Shown here in pieces: positions 1-10,727 of a stretch of 64,000 nt of DNA. The position numbers and the translations under genes were made by a program. Location of the stretch: positions 1 through 64,000 of the forward strand of contig NW_026870573.1 of the NCBI RefSeq assembly GCF_963576545.1, read 5' to 3'. Numbering within the stretch: the first letter of the stretch is position 1; every line of letters begins with the position of its first letter. This DNA comes from Limanda limanda (Eukaryota; Chordata; Actinopteri; Pleuronectiformes; Pleuronectidae). The notes beneath the pieces are model-generated. The model had not been told where the DNA came from, searched no databases, and saw only the letters and a program-made list of their open reading frames with translations.

Positions 1-114
1 TGGAAAGTGGTTGCATCTGGACTAATTTGGGTCCTGCGGATCGATTGGTACCATCCCCGAGCTTGTACGACCTTCGGAAGAGGTCGACCGACGAAATTCC
101 CCCAAATCTGAGGA
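1..114 (+). repeat. Partial type B monomer cut by the left window edge
   Basis: The window opens at base 42 of a B unit (TGGAAAGTGG) and the unit runs to the AGGA just before GATATTC at 115. The array therefore continues to the left. Confidence 0.97.
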
Positions 115-292
115 GATATTCTTGAATAACTTTTTTTGTGAAGGTCGGAGAGACTTGCAAGTAGGCTCTACCCCCACTAAATGGGGTTGCGCGCATCGAT
201 CGGTACCATCCTGAGCTTCTCCGACTTTCGGAAGGGTTAGGGTTAGGGTTAGGGATGAAAGCACATAGGAGAAAGAGATATTCTTGAATAAC

Positions 293-299
293 TTTTTTT
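293..299 (+). other. T7 tract present in almost every monomer (representative)
   Basis: A run of seven T lies at unit bases 17-23 of both A and B and is followed by GTGAAGG. It recurs every 155-163 bp. It is interrupted as AACGTTTTTTG near 35551 and 52127 and lengthened to T9 near 16861. Such tracts bend DNA and disfavour nucleosomes; a phasing role here is inference. Confidence 0.7.
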
Positions 300-314
300 G
301 TGAAGGTCGGAGAG

Positions 315-324
315 ACTTGCAAGT
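315..324. other. 10-base perfect palindrome ACTTGCAAGT in A (representative)
   Basis: This palindrome straddles the end of the segment that A and B share. In B the same place reads ACTTGGAAAGT, which is not palindromic. It may be a dimeric protein site or chance; nothing in the window decides. Confidence 0.6.
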
Positions 325-329
325 AGGCT

Positions 330-351
330 CTACCCCCACTAAATGGGGTAG
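330..351. other. Inverted repeat in A: 7-base stem, 8-base loop (representative)
   Basis: CTACCCC (330-336) and GGGGTAG (345-351) pair around CACTAAAT. The common GGGGTT subtype puts a mismatch in the stem. The GGGGGA subtype shifts the pairing to CCCCC/GGGGG. No function is known; the structure is visible by direct pairing only. Confidence 0.7.
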
Positions 352-396
352 CGCGCATCGATCGGTACCATCCTTGAGCTTCTCCGACTTTCGGAA

Positions 397-417
397 GGGT
401 TAGGGTTAGGGTTAGGG
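397..417 (+). other. Telomeric TTAGGG tract / G-quadruplex motif (representative of about 284)
   Basis: Bases 121-141 of a standard A unit are four GGG tracts separated by three TTA spacers, the canonical G3-N3 four-tract quadruplex pattern with the G-rich strand on plus. The tract holds two overlapping TTAGGGTTA sites, the core bound by telomere Myb/SANT proteins of the TRF and Tbf1/Taz1 families. It recurs about every 163 bp inside A runs and is missing from B. Eleven short A units have only three GGG tracts, and five units carry GGAAAGG, which destroys the first tract (49818, 56575, 57531, 58974, 59930). Folding and protein binding are inferred from motif alone. Confidence 0.85.
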
Positions 418-439
418 ATGAAAGCACATAGGAGAAAGA

Positions 440-596
440 GATATTCTTGAATAACTTTTTTTGTGAAGGTCGGAGAGACTTGCAAGTAGGCTCTACCCCC
501 ACTAAATGGGGTAGCGCGCATCGATCGGTACCATCCTTGAGCTTCTCCGACTTTCGGAAGGGTTAGGGTTAGGGATGAAAGCACATAGGAGAAAGA
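440..596 (+). repeat. Short A monomer (157 bp, two TTAGGG)
   Basis: One TTAGGG fewer than standard, leaving three GGG tracts. Partner of 1241-1397 in the 801-bp tandem. Confidence 0.95.
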
Positions 597-759
597 GATA
601 TTCTTGAATAACTTTTTTTGTGAAGGTCGGAGAGACTTGCAAGTAGGCTCTACCCCCACTAAATGGGGTAGCGCGCATCGATCGGTACCATCTTTGAGCT
701 TCTCCGACTTTCGGAAGGGTTAGGGTTAGGGTTAGGGATGAAAGCACATAGGAGAAAGA

Positions 760-914
760 GATATTCTTGAATAACTTTTTTTGTGAAGGTCGGAGAGACT
801 TGGAAAGTGGTTGCATCTGGACTAATTTGGGTCCTGCGGATCGATTGGTACCATCCCCGAGCTTGTACGACCTTCGGAAGAGGTCGACCGACGAAATTCC
901 CCCAAATCTGAGGA
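760..914 (+). repeat. Type B satellite monomer, 155 bp (representative consensus copy)
   Basis: B shares bases 1-43 with A exactly and stays colinear to base 120 (about 81% identity over 120 bases), then has its own 35-base tail with GGTCGACC and CCCCCAAATCTGAGGA and no TTAGGG. Full B units start at 760, 1561, 2368, 2686, 3161, 3962, 4443, 5250, 5568, 6212, 7997, 8315, 9448, 9766, 10573, 11380, 11698, 12831, 13149, 13956, 14763, 15244, 16044, 16525, 17332, 17976, 18457, 19258, 19739, 20383, 20701, 21508, 21989, 23443, 23924, 24242, 25050, 25694, 26338, 26982, 27626, 27944, 29077, 29721, 30039, 30840, 31321, 32781, 34566, 35699, 36017, 36335, 37468, 37786, 38267, 39074, 40527, 40845, 41326, 42133, 42451, 43584, 44717, 45035, 45516, 46323, 46967, 47285, 47766, 48573, 49054, 49861, 50179, 50986, 51793, 52111, 52592, 53399, 53880, 54687, 55494, 55811, 56618, 56936, 57574, 57892, 58210, 59017, 59335, 59973, 60291, 60609, 61090, 61897, 62378, 63185 and 63829. 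Confidence 0.97.
868..886. other. Hairpin in B: CGACCT / AGGTCG stem, 7-base loop (representative)
   Basis: Six bases pair perfectly around TCGGAAG at unit bases 109-127, next to the 8-base palindrome GGTCGACC. Occasional copies alter the stem: GGTAGACC at 35824, GGTTGACC near 53524 and 62022, and GAGATCGACC near 52714 and 61212. CTTTGG variants (2483, 20816, 28059, 30154) change only the loop. Confidence 0.65.
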
Positions 915-1240
915 GATATTCTTGAATAACTTTTTTTGTGAAGGTCGGAGAGACTTGCAAGTAGGCTCTACCCCCACTAAATGGGGTTGCGCGCATCGAT
1001 CAGTACCATCCTTGAGCTTCTCCGACTTTCGGAAGGGTTAGGGTTAGGGTTAGGGATGAAAGCACATAGGAGAAAGAGATATTCTTGAATAACTTTTTTT
1101 GTGAAGGTCGGAGAGACTTGCAAGTAGGCTCTACCCCCACTAAATGGGGTAGCGCGCATCGATCGGTACCATCCTTGAGCTTCTCCGACTTTCGGAAGGG
1201 TTAGGGTTAGGGTTAGGGATGAAAGCACATAGGAGAAAGA

Positions 1241-1397
1241 GATATTCTTGAATAACTTTTTTTGTGAAGGTCGGAGAGACTTGCAAGTAGGCTCTACCCC
1301 CACTAAATGGGGTAGCGCGCATCGATCGGTACCATCCTTGAGCTTCTCCGACTTTCGGAAGGGTTAGGGTTAGGGATGAAAGCACATAGGAGAAAGA
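1241..1397 (+). repeat. Short A monomer (157 bp, two TTAGGG)
   Basis: Second copy of the short A in the 801-bp tandem, offset 801 from the first. Confidence 0.95.
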
Positions 1398-3003
1398 GAT
1401 ATTCTTGAATAACTTTTTTTGTGAAGGTCGGAGAGACTTGCAAGTAGGCTCTACCCCCACTAAATGGGGTAGCGCGCATCGATCGGTACCATCTTTGAGC
1501 TTCTCCGACTTTCGGAAGGGTTAGGGTTAGGGTTAGGGATGAAAGCACATAGGAGAAAGAGATATTCTTGAATAACTTTTTTTGTGAAGGTCGGAGAGAC
1601 TTGGAAAGTGGTTGCATCTGGACTAATTTGGGTCCTGCGGATCGATTGGTACCATCCCCGAGCTTGTACGACCTTCGGAAGAGGTCGACCGACGAAATTC
1701 CCCCAAATCTGAGGAGATATTCTTGAATAACTTTTTTTGTGAAGGTCGGAGAGACTTGCAAGTAGGCTCTACCCCCACTAAATGGGGTAGCGCGCATCGA
1801 TCGGTACCATCCTTGAGCTTCTCCGACTTTCGGAAGGGTTAGGGTTAGGGTTAGGGATGAAAGCACATAGGAGAAAGAGATATTCTTGAATAACTTTTTT
1901 TGTGAAGGTCGGAGAGACTTGCAAGTAGGCTCTACCCCCACTAAATGGGGTAGCGCGCATCGATCGGTACCATCCTTGAGCTTCTCCGACTTTCGGAAGG
2001 GTTAGGGTTAGGGTTAGGGATGAAAGCACATAGGAGAAAGAGATATTCTTGAATAACTTTTTTTGTGAAGGTCGGAGAGACTTGCAAGTAGGCTCTACCC
2101 CCACTAAATGGGGTAGCGCGCATCGATCGGTACCATCCTTGAGCTTCTCTGACTTTCGGAAGGGTTAGGGTTAGGGTTAGGGATGAAAGCACATAGGAGA
2201 AAGAGATATTCTTGAATAACTTTTTTTGTGAAGGTCGGAGAGACTTGCAAGTAGGCTCTACCCCCACTAAATGGGGTAGCGCGCATCGATCGGTACCATC
2301 CTTGAGCTTCTCCGACTTTCGGAAGGGTTAGGGTTAGGGTTAGGGATGAAAGCACATAGGAGAAAGAGATATTCTTGAATAACTTTTTTTGTGAAGGTCG
2401 GAGAGACTTGGAAAGTGGTTGCATCTGGACTAATTTGGGTCCTGCGGATCGATTGGTACCATCCCCGAGCTTGTACGACCTTTGGAAGAGGTCGACCGAC
2501 GAAATTCCCCCAAATCTGAGGAGATATTCTTGAATAACTTTTTTTGTGAAGGTCGGAGAGACTTGCAAGTAGGCTCTACCCCCACTAAATGGGGTAGCGC
2601 GCATCGATCGGTACCATCCTTGAGCTTCTCCGACTTTCGGAAGGGTTAGGGTTAGGGTTAGGGATGAAAGCACATAGGAGAAAGAGATATTCTTGAATAA
2701 CTTTTTTTGTGAAGGTCGGAGAGACTTGGAAAGTGGTTGCATCTGGACTAATTTGGGTCCTGCGGATCGATTGGTACCATCCCCGAGCTTGTACGACCTT
2801 CGGAAGAGGTCGACCGACGAAATTCCCCCAAATCTGAGGAGATATTCTTGAATAACTTTTTTTGTGAAGGTCGGAGAGACTTGCAAGTAGGCTCTACCCC
2901 CACTAAATGGGGTTGCGCGCATCGATCGGTACCATCCTTGAGCTTCTCCGACTTTCGGAAGGGTTAGGGTTAGGGTTAGGGATGAAAGCACATAGGAGAA
3001 AGA

Positions 3004-3160
3004 GATATTCTTGAATAACTTTTTTTGTGAAGGTCGGAGAGACTTGCAAGTAGGCTCTACCCCCACTAAATGGGGTAGCGCGCATCGATCGGTACCATCC
3101 TTGAGCTTCTCCGACTTTCGGAAGGGTTAGGGTTAGGGATGAAAGCACATAGGAGAAAGA
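3004..3160 (+). repeat. Short A monomer (157 bp, two TTAGGG)
   Basis: Last A of a two-A run, directly before B 3161. Confidence 0.95.
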
Positions 3161-3804
3161 GATATTCTTGAATAACTTTTTTTGTGAAGGTCGGAGAGAC
3201 TTGGAAAGTGGTTGCATCTGGACTAATTTGGGTCCTGCGGATCGATTGGTACCATCCCCGAGCTTGTACGACCTTCGGAAGAGGTCGACCGACGAAATTC
3301 CCCCAAATCTGAGGAGATATTCTTGAATAACTTTTTTTGTGAAGGTCGGAGAGACTTGCAAGTAGGCTCTACCCCCACTAAATGGGGTTGCGCGCATCGA
3401 TCAGTACCATCCTTGAGCTTCTCCGACTTTCGGAAGGGTTAGGGTTAGGGTTAGGGATGAAAGCACATAGGAGAAAGAGATATTCTTGAATAACTTTTTT
3501 TGTGAAGGTCGGAGAGACTTGCAAGTAGGCTCTACCCCCACTAAATGGGGTAGCGCGCATCGATCGGTACCATCCTTGAGCTTCTCCGACTTTCGGAAGG
3601 GTTAGGGTTAGGGTTAGGGATGAAAGCACATAGGAGAAAGAGATATTCTTGAATAACTTTTTTTGTGAAGGTCGGAGAGACTTGCAAGTAGGCTCTACCC
3701 CCACTAAATGGGGTAGCGCGCATCGATCGGTACCATCCTTGAGCTTCTCCGACTTTCGGAAGGGTTAGGGTTAGGGTTAGGGATGAAAGCACATAGGAGA
3801 AAGA

Positions 3805-3961
3805 GATATTCTTGAATAACTTTTTTTGTGAAGGTCGGAGAGACTTGCAAGTAGGCTCTACCCCCACTAAATGGGGTAGCGCGCATCGATCGGTACCATC
3901 CTTGAGCTTCTCCGACTTTCGGAAGGGTTAGGGTTAGGGATGAAAGCACATAGGAGAAAGA
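3805..3961 (+). repeat. Short A monomer (157 bp, two TTAGGG)
   Basis: Last A of a four-A run, directly before B 3962. Confidence 0.95.
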
Positions 3962-4279
3962 GATATTCTTGAATAACTTTTTTTGTGAAGGTCGGAGAGA
4001 CTTGGAAAGTGGTTGCATCTGGACTAATTTGGGTCCTGCGGATCGATTGGTACCATCCCCGAGCTTGTACGACCTTCTGAAGAGGTCGACCGACGAAATT
4101 CCCCCAAATCTGAGGAGATATTCTTGAATAACTTTTTTTGTGAAGGTCGGAGAGACTTGCAAGTAGGCTCTACCCCCACTAAATGGGGTAGCGCGCATCG
4201 ATCGGTACCATCCTTGAGCTTCTCCGACTTTCGGAAGGGTTAGGGTTAGGGTTAGGGATGAAAGCACATAGGAGAAAGA

Positions 4280-4760
4280 GATATTCTTGAATAACTTTTT
4301 TTGTGAAGGTCGGAGAGACTTGCAAGTAGGCTCTACCCCCACTAAATGGGGGAGCGCGCATCGATCGGTACCATCCTTGAGCTTCTCCGACTTTCGGAAG
4401 GGTTAGGGTTAGGGTTAGGGATGAAAGCACATAGGAGAAAGAGATATTCTTGAATAACTTTTTTTGTAAAGGTCGGAGAGACTTGGAAAGTGGTTGCATC
4501 TGGACTAATTTGGGTCCTGCGGATCGATTGGTACCATCCCCGAGCTTGTACGACCTTCGGAAGAGGTCGACCGACGAAATTCCCCCAAATCTGAGGAGAT
4601 ATTCTTGAATAACTTTTTTTGTGAAGGTCGGAGAGACTTGCAAGTAGGCTTTACCCCCACTAAATGGGGTTGCGCGCATCGATCAGTACCATCCTTGAGC
4701 TTCTCCGACTTTCGGAAGGGTTAGGGTTAGGGTTAGGGATGAAAGCACATAGGAGAAAGA
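4280..4760 (+). repeat. A(GGGGGA)-B(GTAAAGG)-A(CAGTACC) module, 481 bp, copy 1 of 7
   Basis: Three rare variants occur together in fixed order. The other copies are 16362-16842, 19576-20056, 24887-25367, 26819-27299, 28914-29394 and 48891-49371. GGGGGA is found nowhere else in the window. Confidence 0.88.
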
Positions 4761-6211
4761 GATATTCTTGAATAACTTTTTTTGTGAAGGTCGGAGAGAC
4801 TTGCAAGTAGGCTCTACCCCCACTAAATGGGGTAGCGCGCATCGATCGGTACCATCCTTGAGCTTCTCCGACTTTCGGAAGGGTTAGGGTTAGGGTTAGG
4901 GATGAAAGCACATAGGAGAAAGAGATATTCTTGAATAACTTTTTTTGTGAAGGTCGGAGAGACTTGCAAGTAGGCTCTACCCCCACTAAATGGGGTAGCG
5001 CGCATCGATCGGTACCATCCTTGAGCTTCTCCGACTTTCGGAAGGGTTAGGGTTAGGGTTAGGGATGAAAGCACATAGGAGAAAGAGATATTCTTGAATA
5101 ACTTTTTTTGTGAAGGTCGGAGAGACTTGCAAGTAGGCTCTACCCCCACTAAATGGGGTAGCGCGCATCGATCGGTACCATCCTTGAGCTTCTCCGACTT
5201 TCGGAAGGGTTAGGGTTAGGGTTAGGGATGAAAGCACATAGGAGAAAGAGATATTCTTGAATAACTTTTTTTGTGAAGGTCGGAGAGACTTGGAAAGTGG
5301 TTGCATCTGGACTAATTTGGGTCCTGCGGATCGATTGGTACCATCCCCGAGCTTGTACGACCTTCGGAAGAGGTCGACCGACGAAATTCCCCCAAATCTG
5401 AGGAGATATTCTTGAATAACTTTTTTTGTGAAGGTCGGAGAGACTTGCAAGTAGGCTCTACCCCCACTAAATGGGGTAGCGCGCATCGATCGGTACCATC
5501 CTTGAGCTTCTCCGACTTTCGGAAGGGTTAGGGTTAGGGTTAGGGATGAAAGCACATAGGAGAAAGAGATATTCTTGAATAACTTTTTTTGTGAATGTCG
5601 GAGAGACTTGGAAAGTGGTTGCATCTGGACTAATTTGGGTCCTGCGGATCGATTGGTACCATCCCCGAGCTTGTACGACCTTCGGAAGAGGTCGACCGAC
5701 GAAATTCCCCCAAATCTGAGGAGATATTCTTGAATAACTTTTTTTGTGAAGGTCGGAGAGACTTGCAAGTAGGCTCTACCCCCACTAAATGGGGTTGCGC
5801 GCATCGATCGGTACCATCCTTGAGCTTCTCCGACTTTCGGAAGGGTTAGGGTTAGGGTTAGGGATGAAAGCACATAGGAGAAAGAGATATTCTTGAATAA
5901 CTTTTTTTGTGAAGGTCGGAGAGACTTGCAAGTAGGCTCTACCCCCACTAAATGGGGTAGCGCGCATCGATCGGTACCATCCTTGAGCTTCTCCGACTTT
6001 CGGAAGGGTTAGGGTTAGGGTTAGGGATGAAAGCACATAGGAGAAAGAGATATTCTTGAATAACTTTTTTTGTGAAGGTCGGAGAGACTTGCAAGTAGGC
6101 TCTACCCCCACTAAATGGGGTAGCGCGCATCGATCGGTACCATCCTTGAGCTTCTCCGACTTTCGGAAGGGTTAGGGTTAGGGTTAGGGATGAAAGCACA
6201 TAGGAGAAAGA

Positions 6212-7996
6212 GATATTCTTGAATAACTTTTTTTGTGAAGGTCGGAGAGACTTGGAAAGTGGTTGCATCTGGACTAATTTGGGTCCTGCGGATCGATTGG
6301 TACCATCCCCGAGCTTGTACGACCTTCGGAAGAGGTCGACCGACGAAATTCCCCCAAATCTGAGGAGATATTCTTGAATAACTTTTTTTGTGAAGGTCGG
6401 AGAGACTTGCAAGTAGGCTCTACCCCCACTAAATGGGGTAGCGCGCATCGATCGGTACCATCCTTGAGCTTCTCCGACTTTCGGAAGGGTTAGGGTTAGG
6501 GTTAGGGATGAAAGCACATAGGAGAAAGAGATATTCTTGAATAACTTTTTTTGTGAAGGTCGGAGAGACTTGCAAGTAGGCTCTACCCCCACTAAATGGG
6601 GTTGCGCGCATCGATCGGTACCATCCTTGAGCTTCTCCGACTTTCGGAAGGGTTAGGGTTAGGGTTAGGGATGAAAGCACATAGGAGAAAGAGATATTCT
6701 TGAATAACTTTTTTTGTGAAGGTCGGAGAGACTTGCAAGTAGGCTCTACCCCCACTAAATGGGGTAGCGCGCATCGATCGGTACCATCCTTGAGCTTCTC
6801 CGACTTTCGGAAGGGTTAGGGTTAGGGTTAGGGATGAAAGCACATAGGAGAAAGAGATATTCTTGAATAACTTTTTTTGTGAAGGTCGGAGAGACTTGCA
6901 AGTAGGCTCTACCCCCACTAAATGGGGTAGCGCGCATCGATCGGTACCATCCTTGAGCTTCTCCGACTTTCGGAAGGGTTAGGGTTAGGGTTAGGGATGA
7001 AAGCACATAGGAGAAAGAGATATTCTTGAATAACTTTTTTTGTGAAGGTCGGAGAGACTTGCAAGTAGGCTCTACCCCCACTAAATGGGGTAGCGCGCAT
7101 CGATCGGTACCATCCTTGAGCTTCTCCGACTTTCGGAAGGGTTAGGGTTAGGGTTAGGGATGAAAGCACATAGGAGAAAGAGATATTCTTGAATAACTTT
7201 TTTTGTGAAGGTCGGAGAGACTTGCAAGTAGGCTCTACCCCCACTAAATGGGGTTGCGCGCATCGATCGGTACCATCCTTGAGCTTCTCCGACTTTCGGA
7301 AGGGTTAGGGTTAGGGTTAGGGATGAAAGCACATAGGAGAAAGAGATATTCTTGAATAACTTTTTTTGTGAAGGTCGGAGAGACTTGCAAGTAGGCTCTA
7401 CCCCCACTAAATGGGGTAGCGCGCATCGATCGGTACCATCCTTGAGCTTCTCCGACTTTCGGAAGGGTTAGGGTTAGGGTTAGGGATGAAAGCACATAGG
7501 AGAAAGAGATATTCTTGAATAACTTTTTTTGTGAAGGTCGGAGAGACTTGCAAGTAGGCTCTACCCCCACTAAATGGGGTTGCGCGCATCGATCGGTACC
7601 ATCCTTGAGCTTCTCCGACTTTCGGAAGGGTTAGGGTTAGGGTTAGGGATGAAAGCACATAGGAGAAAGAGATATTCTTGAATAACTTTTTTTGTGAAGG
7701 TCGGAGAGACTTGCAAGTAGGCTCTACCCCCACTAAATGGGGTAGCGCGCATCGATCGGTACCATCCTTGAGCTTCTCCGACTTTCGGAAGGGTTAGGGT
7801 TAGGGTTAGGGATGAAAGCACATAGGAGAAAGAGATATTCTTGAATAACTTTTTTTGTGAAGGTCGGAGAGACTTGCAAGTAGGCTCTACCCCCACTAAA
7901 TGGGGTAGCGCGCATCGATCGGTACCATCCTTGAGCTTCTCCGACTTTCGGAAGGGTTAGGGTTAGGGTTAGGGATGAAAGCACATAGGAGAAAGA
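6212..7996 (+). repeat. B monomer followed by ten consecutive A monomers
   Basis: The A run from 6367 to 7996 is one of the two longest in the window (the other is 32936-34565). The second, sixth and eighth A carry the GGGGTT subtype, the rest GGGGTA. All ten are full length with three TTAGGG units, so this is the window's longest regular 163-bp ladder. Confidence 0.9.
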
Positions 7997-10727
7997 GATA
8001 TTCTTGAATAACTTTTTTTGTGAAGGTCGGAGAGACTTGGAAAGTGGTTGCATCTGGACTAATTTGGGTCCTGCGGATCGATTGGTACCATCCCCGAGCT
8101 TGTACGACCTTCGGAAGAGGTCGACCGACGAAATTCCCCCAAATCTGAGGAGATATTCTTGAATAACTTTTTTTGTGAAGGTCGGAGAGACTTGCAAGTA
8201 GGCTCTACCCCCACTAAATGGGGTAGCGCGCATCGATCGGTACCATCCTTGAGCTTCTCCGACTTTCGGAAGGGTTAGGGTTAGGGTTAGGGATGAAAGC
8301 ACATAGGAGAAAGAGATATTCTTGAATAACTTTTTTTGTGAAGGTCGGAGAGACTTGGAAAGTGGTTGCATCTGGACTAATTTGGGTCCTGCGGATCGAT
8401 TGGTACCATCCCCGAGCTTGTACGACCTTCGGAAGAGGTCGACCGACGAAATTCCCCCAAATCTGAGGAGATATTCTTGAATAACTTTTTTTGTGAAGGT
8501 CGGAGAAACTTGCAAGTAGGCTCTACCCCCACTAAATGGGGTAGCGCGCATCGATCGGTACCATCCTTGAGCTTCTCCGACTTTCGGAAGGGTTAGGGTT
8601 AGGGTTAGGGATGAAAGCACATAGGAGAAAGAGATATTCTTGAATAACTTTTTTTGTGAAGGTCGGAGAGACTTGCAAGTAGGCTCTACCCCCACTAAAT
8701 GGGGTAGCGCGCATCGATCGGTACCATCCTTGAGCTTCTCCGACTTTCGGAAGGGTTAGGGTTAGGGTTAGGGATGAAAGCACATAGGAGAAAGAGATAT
8801 TCTTGAATAACTTTTTTTGTGAAGGTCGGAGAGACTTGCAAGTAGGCTCTACCCCCACTAAATGGGGTAGCGCGCATCGATCGGTACCATCCTTGAGCTT
8901 CTCCGACTTTCGGAAGGGTTAGGGTTAGGGTTAGGGATGAAAGCACATAGGAGAAAGAGATATTCTTGAATAACTTTTTTTGTGAAGGTCGGAGAGACTT
9001 GCAAGTAGGCTCTACCCCCACTAAATGGGGTTGCGCGCATCGATCGGTACCATCCTTGAGCTTCTCCGACTTTCGGAAGGGTTAGGGTTAGGGTTAGGGA
9101 TGAAAGCACATAGGAGAAAGAGATATTCTTGAATAACTTTTTTTGTGAAGGTCGGAGAGACTTGCAAGTAGGCTCTACCCCCACTAAATGGGGTAGCGCG
9201 CATCGATCGGTACCATCCTTGAGCTTCTCCGACTTTCGGAAGGGTTAGGGTTAGGGTTAGGGATGAAAGCACATAGGAGAAAGAGATATTCTTGAATAAC
9301 TTTTTTTGTGAAGGTCGGAGAGACTTGCAAGTAGGCTCTACCCCCACTAAATGGGGTAGCGCGCATCGATCGGTACCATCCTTGAGCTTCTCCGACTTTC
9401 GGAAGGGTTAGGGTTAGGGTTAGGGATGAAAGCACATAGGAGAAAGAGATATTCTTGAATAACTTTTTTTGTGAAGGTCGGAGAGACTTGGAAAGTGGTT
9501 GCATCTGGACTAATTTGGGTCCTGCGGATCGATTGGTACCATCCCCGAGCTTGTACGACCTTCGGAAGAGGTCGACCGACGAAATTCCCCCAAATCTGAG
9601 GAGATATTCTTGAATAACTTTTTTTGTGAAGGTCGGAGAGACTTGCAAGTAGGCTCTACCCCCACTAAATGGGGTAGCGCGCATCGATCGGTACCATTCT
9701 TGAGCTTCTCCGACTTTCGGAAGGGTTAGGGTTAGGGTTAGGGATGAAAGCACATAGGAGAAAGAGATATTCTTGAATAACTTTTTTTGTGAAGGTCGGA
9801 GAGACTTGGAAAGTGGTTGCATCTGGACTAATTTGGGTCCTGCGGATCGATTGGTACCATCCCCGAGCTTGTACGACCTTCGGAAGAGGTCGACCGACGA
9901 AATTCCCCCAAATCTGAGGAGATATTCTTGAATAACTTTTTTTGTGAAGGTCGGAGAAACTTGCAAGTAGGCTCTACCCCCACTAAATGGGGTAGCGCGC
10001 ATCGATCGGTACCATCCTTGAGCTTCTCCGACTTTCGGAAGGGTTAGGGTTAGGGTTAGGGATGAAAGCACATAGGAGAAAGAGATATTCTTGAATAACT
10101 TTTTTTGTGAAGGTCGGAGAGACTTGCAAGTAGGCTCTACCCCCACTAAATGGGGTAGCGCGCATCGATCGGTACCATCCTTGAGCTTCTCCGACTTTCG
10201 GAAGGGTTAGGGTTAGGGTTAGGGATGAAAGCACATAGGAGAAAGAGATATTCTTGAATAACTTTTTTTGTGAAGGTCGGAGAGACTTGCAAGTAGGCTC
10301 TACCCCCACTAAATGGGGTAGCGCGCATCGATCGGTACCATCCTTGAGCTTCTCCGACTTTCGGAAGGGTTAGGGTTAGGGTTAGGGATGAAAGCACATA
10401 GGAGAAAGAGATATTCTTGAATAACTTTTTTTGTGAAGGTCGGAGAGACTTGCAAGTAGGCTCTACCCCCACTAAATGGGGTTGCGCGCATCGATCGGTA
10501 CCATCCTTGAGCTTCTCCGACTTTCGGAAGGGTTAGGGTTAGGGTTAGGGATGAAAGCACATAGGAGAAAGAGATATTCTTGAATAACTTTTTTTGTGAA
10601 GGTCGGAGAGACTTGGAAAGTGGTTGCATCTGGACTAATTTGGGTCCTGCGGATCGATTGGTACCATCTCCGAGCTTGTACGACCTTCGGAAGAGGTCGA
10701 CCGACGAAATTCCCCCAAATCTGAGGA
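7345..10727 (+). repeat. 3,383-bp higher-order unit, copy 1 (16 A + 5 B)
   Basis: It contains four A then B with A-run lengths 1, 6, 1, 4 and then B. Offset 3,383 to copy 2 is kept by CCATTCTTGAG (near 9697 and 13080), CCATCTCCGAG (10669 and 14052) and GGAGAAACTTG (near 8505 and 9955). The phase of the boundaries is arbitrary, as in any tandem repeat. Confidence 0.9.

Larger units (their letters stand above)
277..439 (+). repeat. Type A satellite monomer, 163 bp (representative consensus copy)
   Basis: This copy shows the standard A unit, taken to start at GATATTCTTG. In order it has an AT-rich start with a T7 tract (unit bases 17-23), GGTCGGAGAGACTTG shared with B, a 10-base palindrome ACTTGCAAGT (39-48), an inverted repeat CTACCCC/GGGGTAG (54-60 and 69-75), GCGCGC (75-80), ATCGATCGGTACC (81-93), TTTCGGAA, then GGG plus three TTAGGG units (121-141), and the tail ATGAAAGCACATAGGAGAAAGA. 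The window holds 300 A units. The main subtypes differ at bases 73-74 (GGGGTA, GGGGTT or GGGGGA) and at base 88 (CGGTACC or CAGTACC). Confidence 0.97.
1..1560 (+). repeat. 801-bp higher-order unit B-A-A-A'-A, two tandem copies
   Basis: Copy 1 (1-759, first 41 bases outside the window) and copy 2 (760-1560) share the unit order and two diagnostic variants: the third A has only two TTAGGG units, and the fourth A reads CCATCTTTGAG (near 692 and 1493). They differ in the first A, where copy 1 lacks one T (CCATCCTGAG near 211) and copy 2 reads CAGTACC (A at 1002). Confidence 0.85.
1561..6211 (+). repeat. Irregular A/B segment, A-run lengths 4-1-2-4-2-4-1-3
   Basis: Eight B units (starts 1561 to 5568) separate A runs of 4, 1, 2, 4, 2, 4, 1 and 3. 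The runs at 2841-3160 and 3316-3961 each end in a 157-bp A. Private variants include CTCTGAC near 2149, CTTCTGAAG near 4077, GGCTTTACC near 4650 and GAATGTCGG near 5594. No other sequence is present. Confidence 0.9.

Noticed and set aside
397..417. True telomere
   Set aside because: Only two or three TTAGGG occur at a time and they are embedded in a longer monomer. There is no pure TTAGGG array in the window.
839..849. RNA polymerase III internal B box near GGATCGATTGG in B, with the next T7 as terminator
   Set aside because: The conserved final CC of GGTTCGANTCC is missing, the third base is wrong, and I find no convincing A box upstream.
868..886. CENP-B box in B (TTCGGAAGAGG)
   Set aside because: TTCG, the spacing and one A fit, but the required CGGG is replaced by TCGA, so the core consensus is not met.
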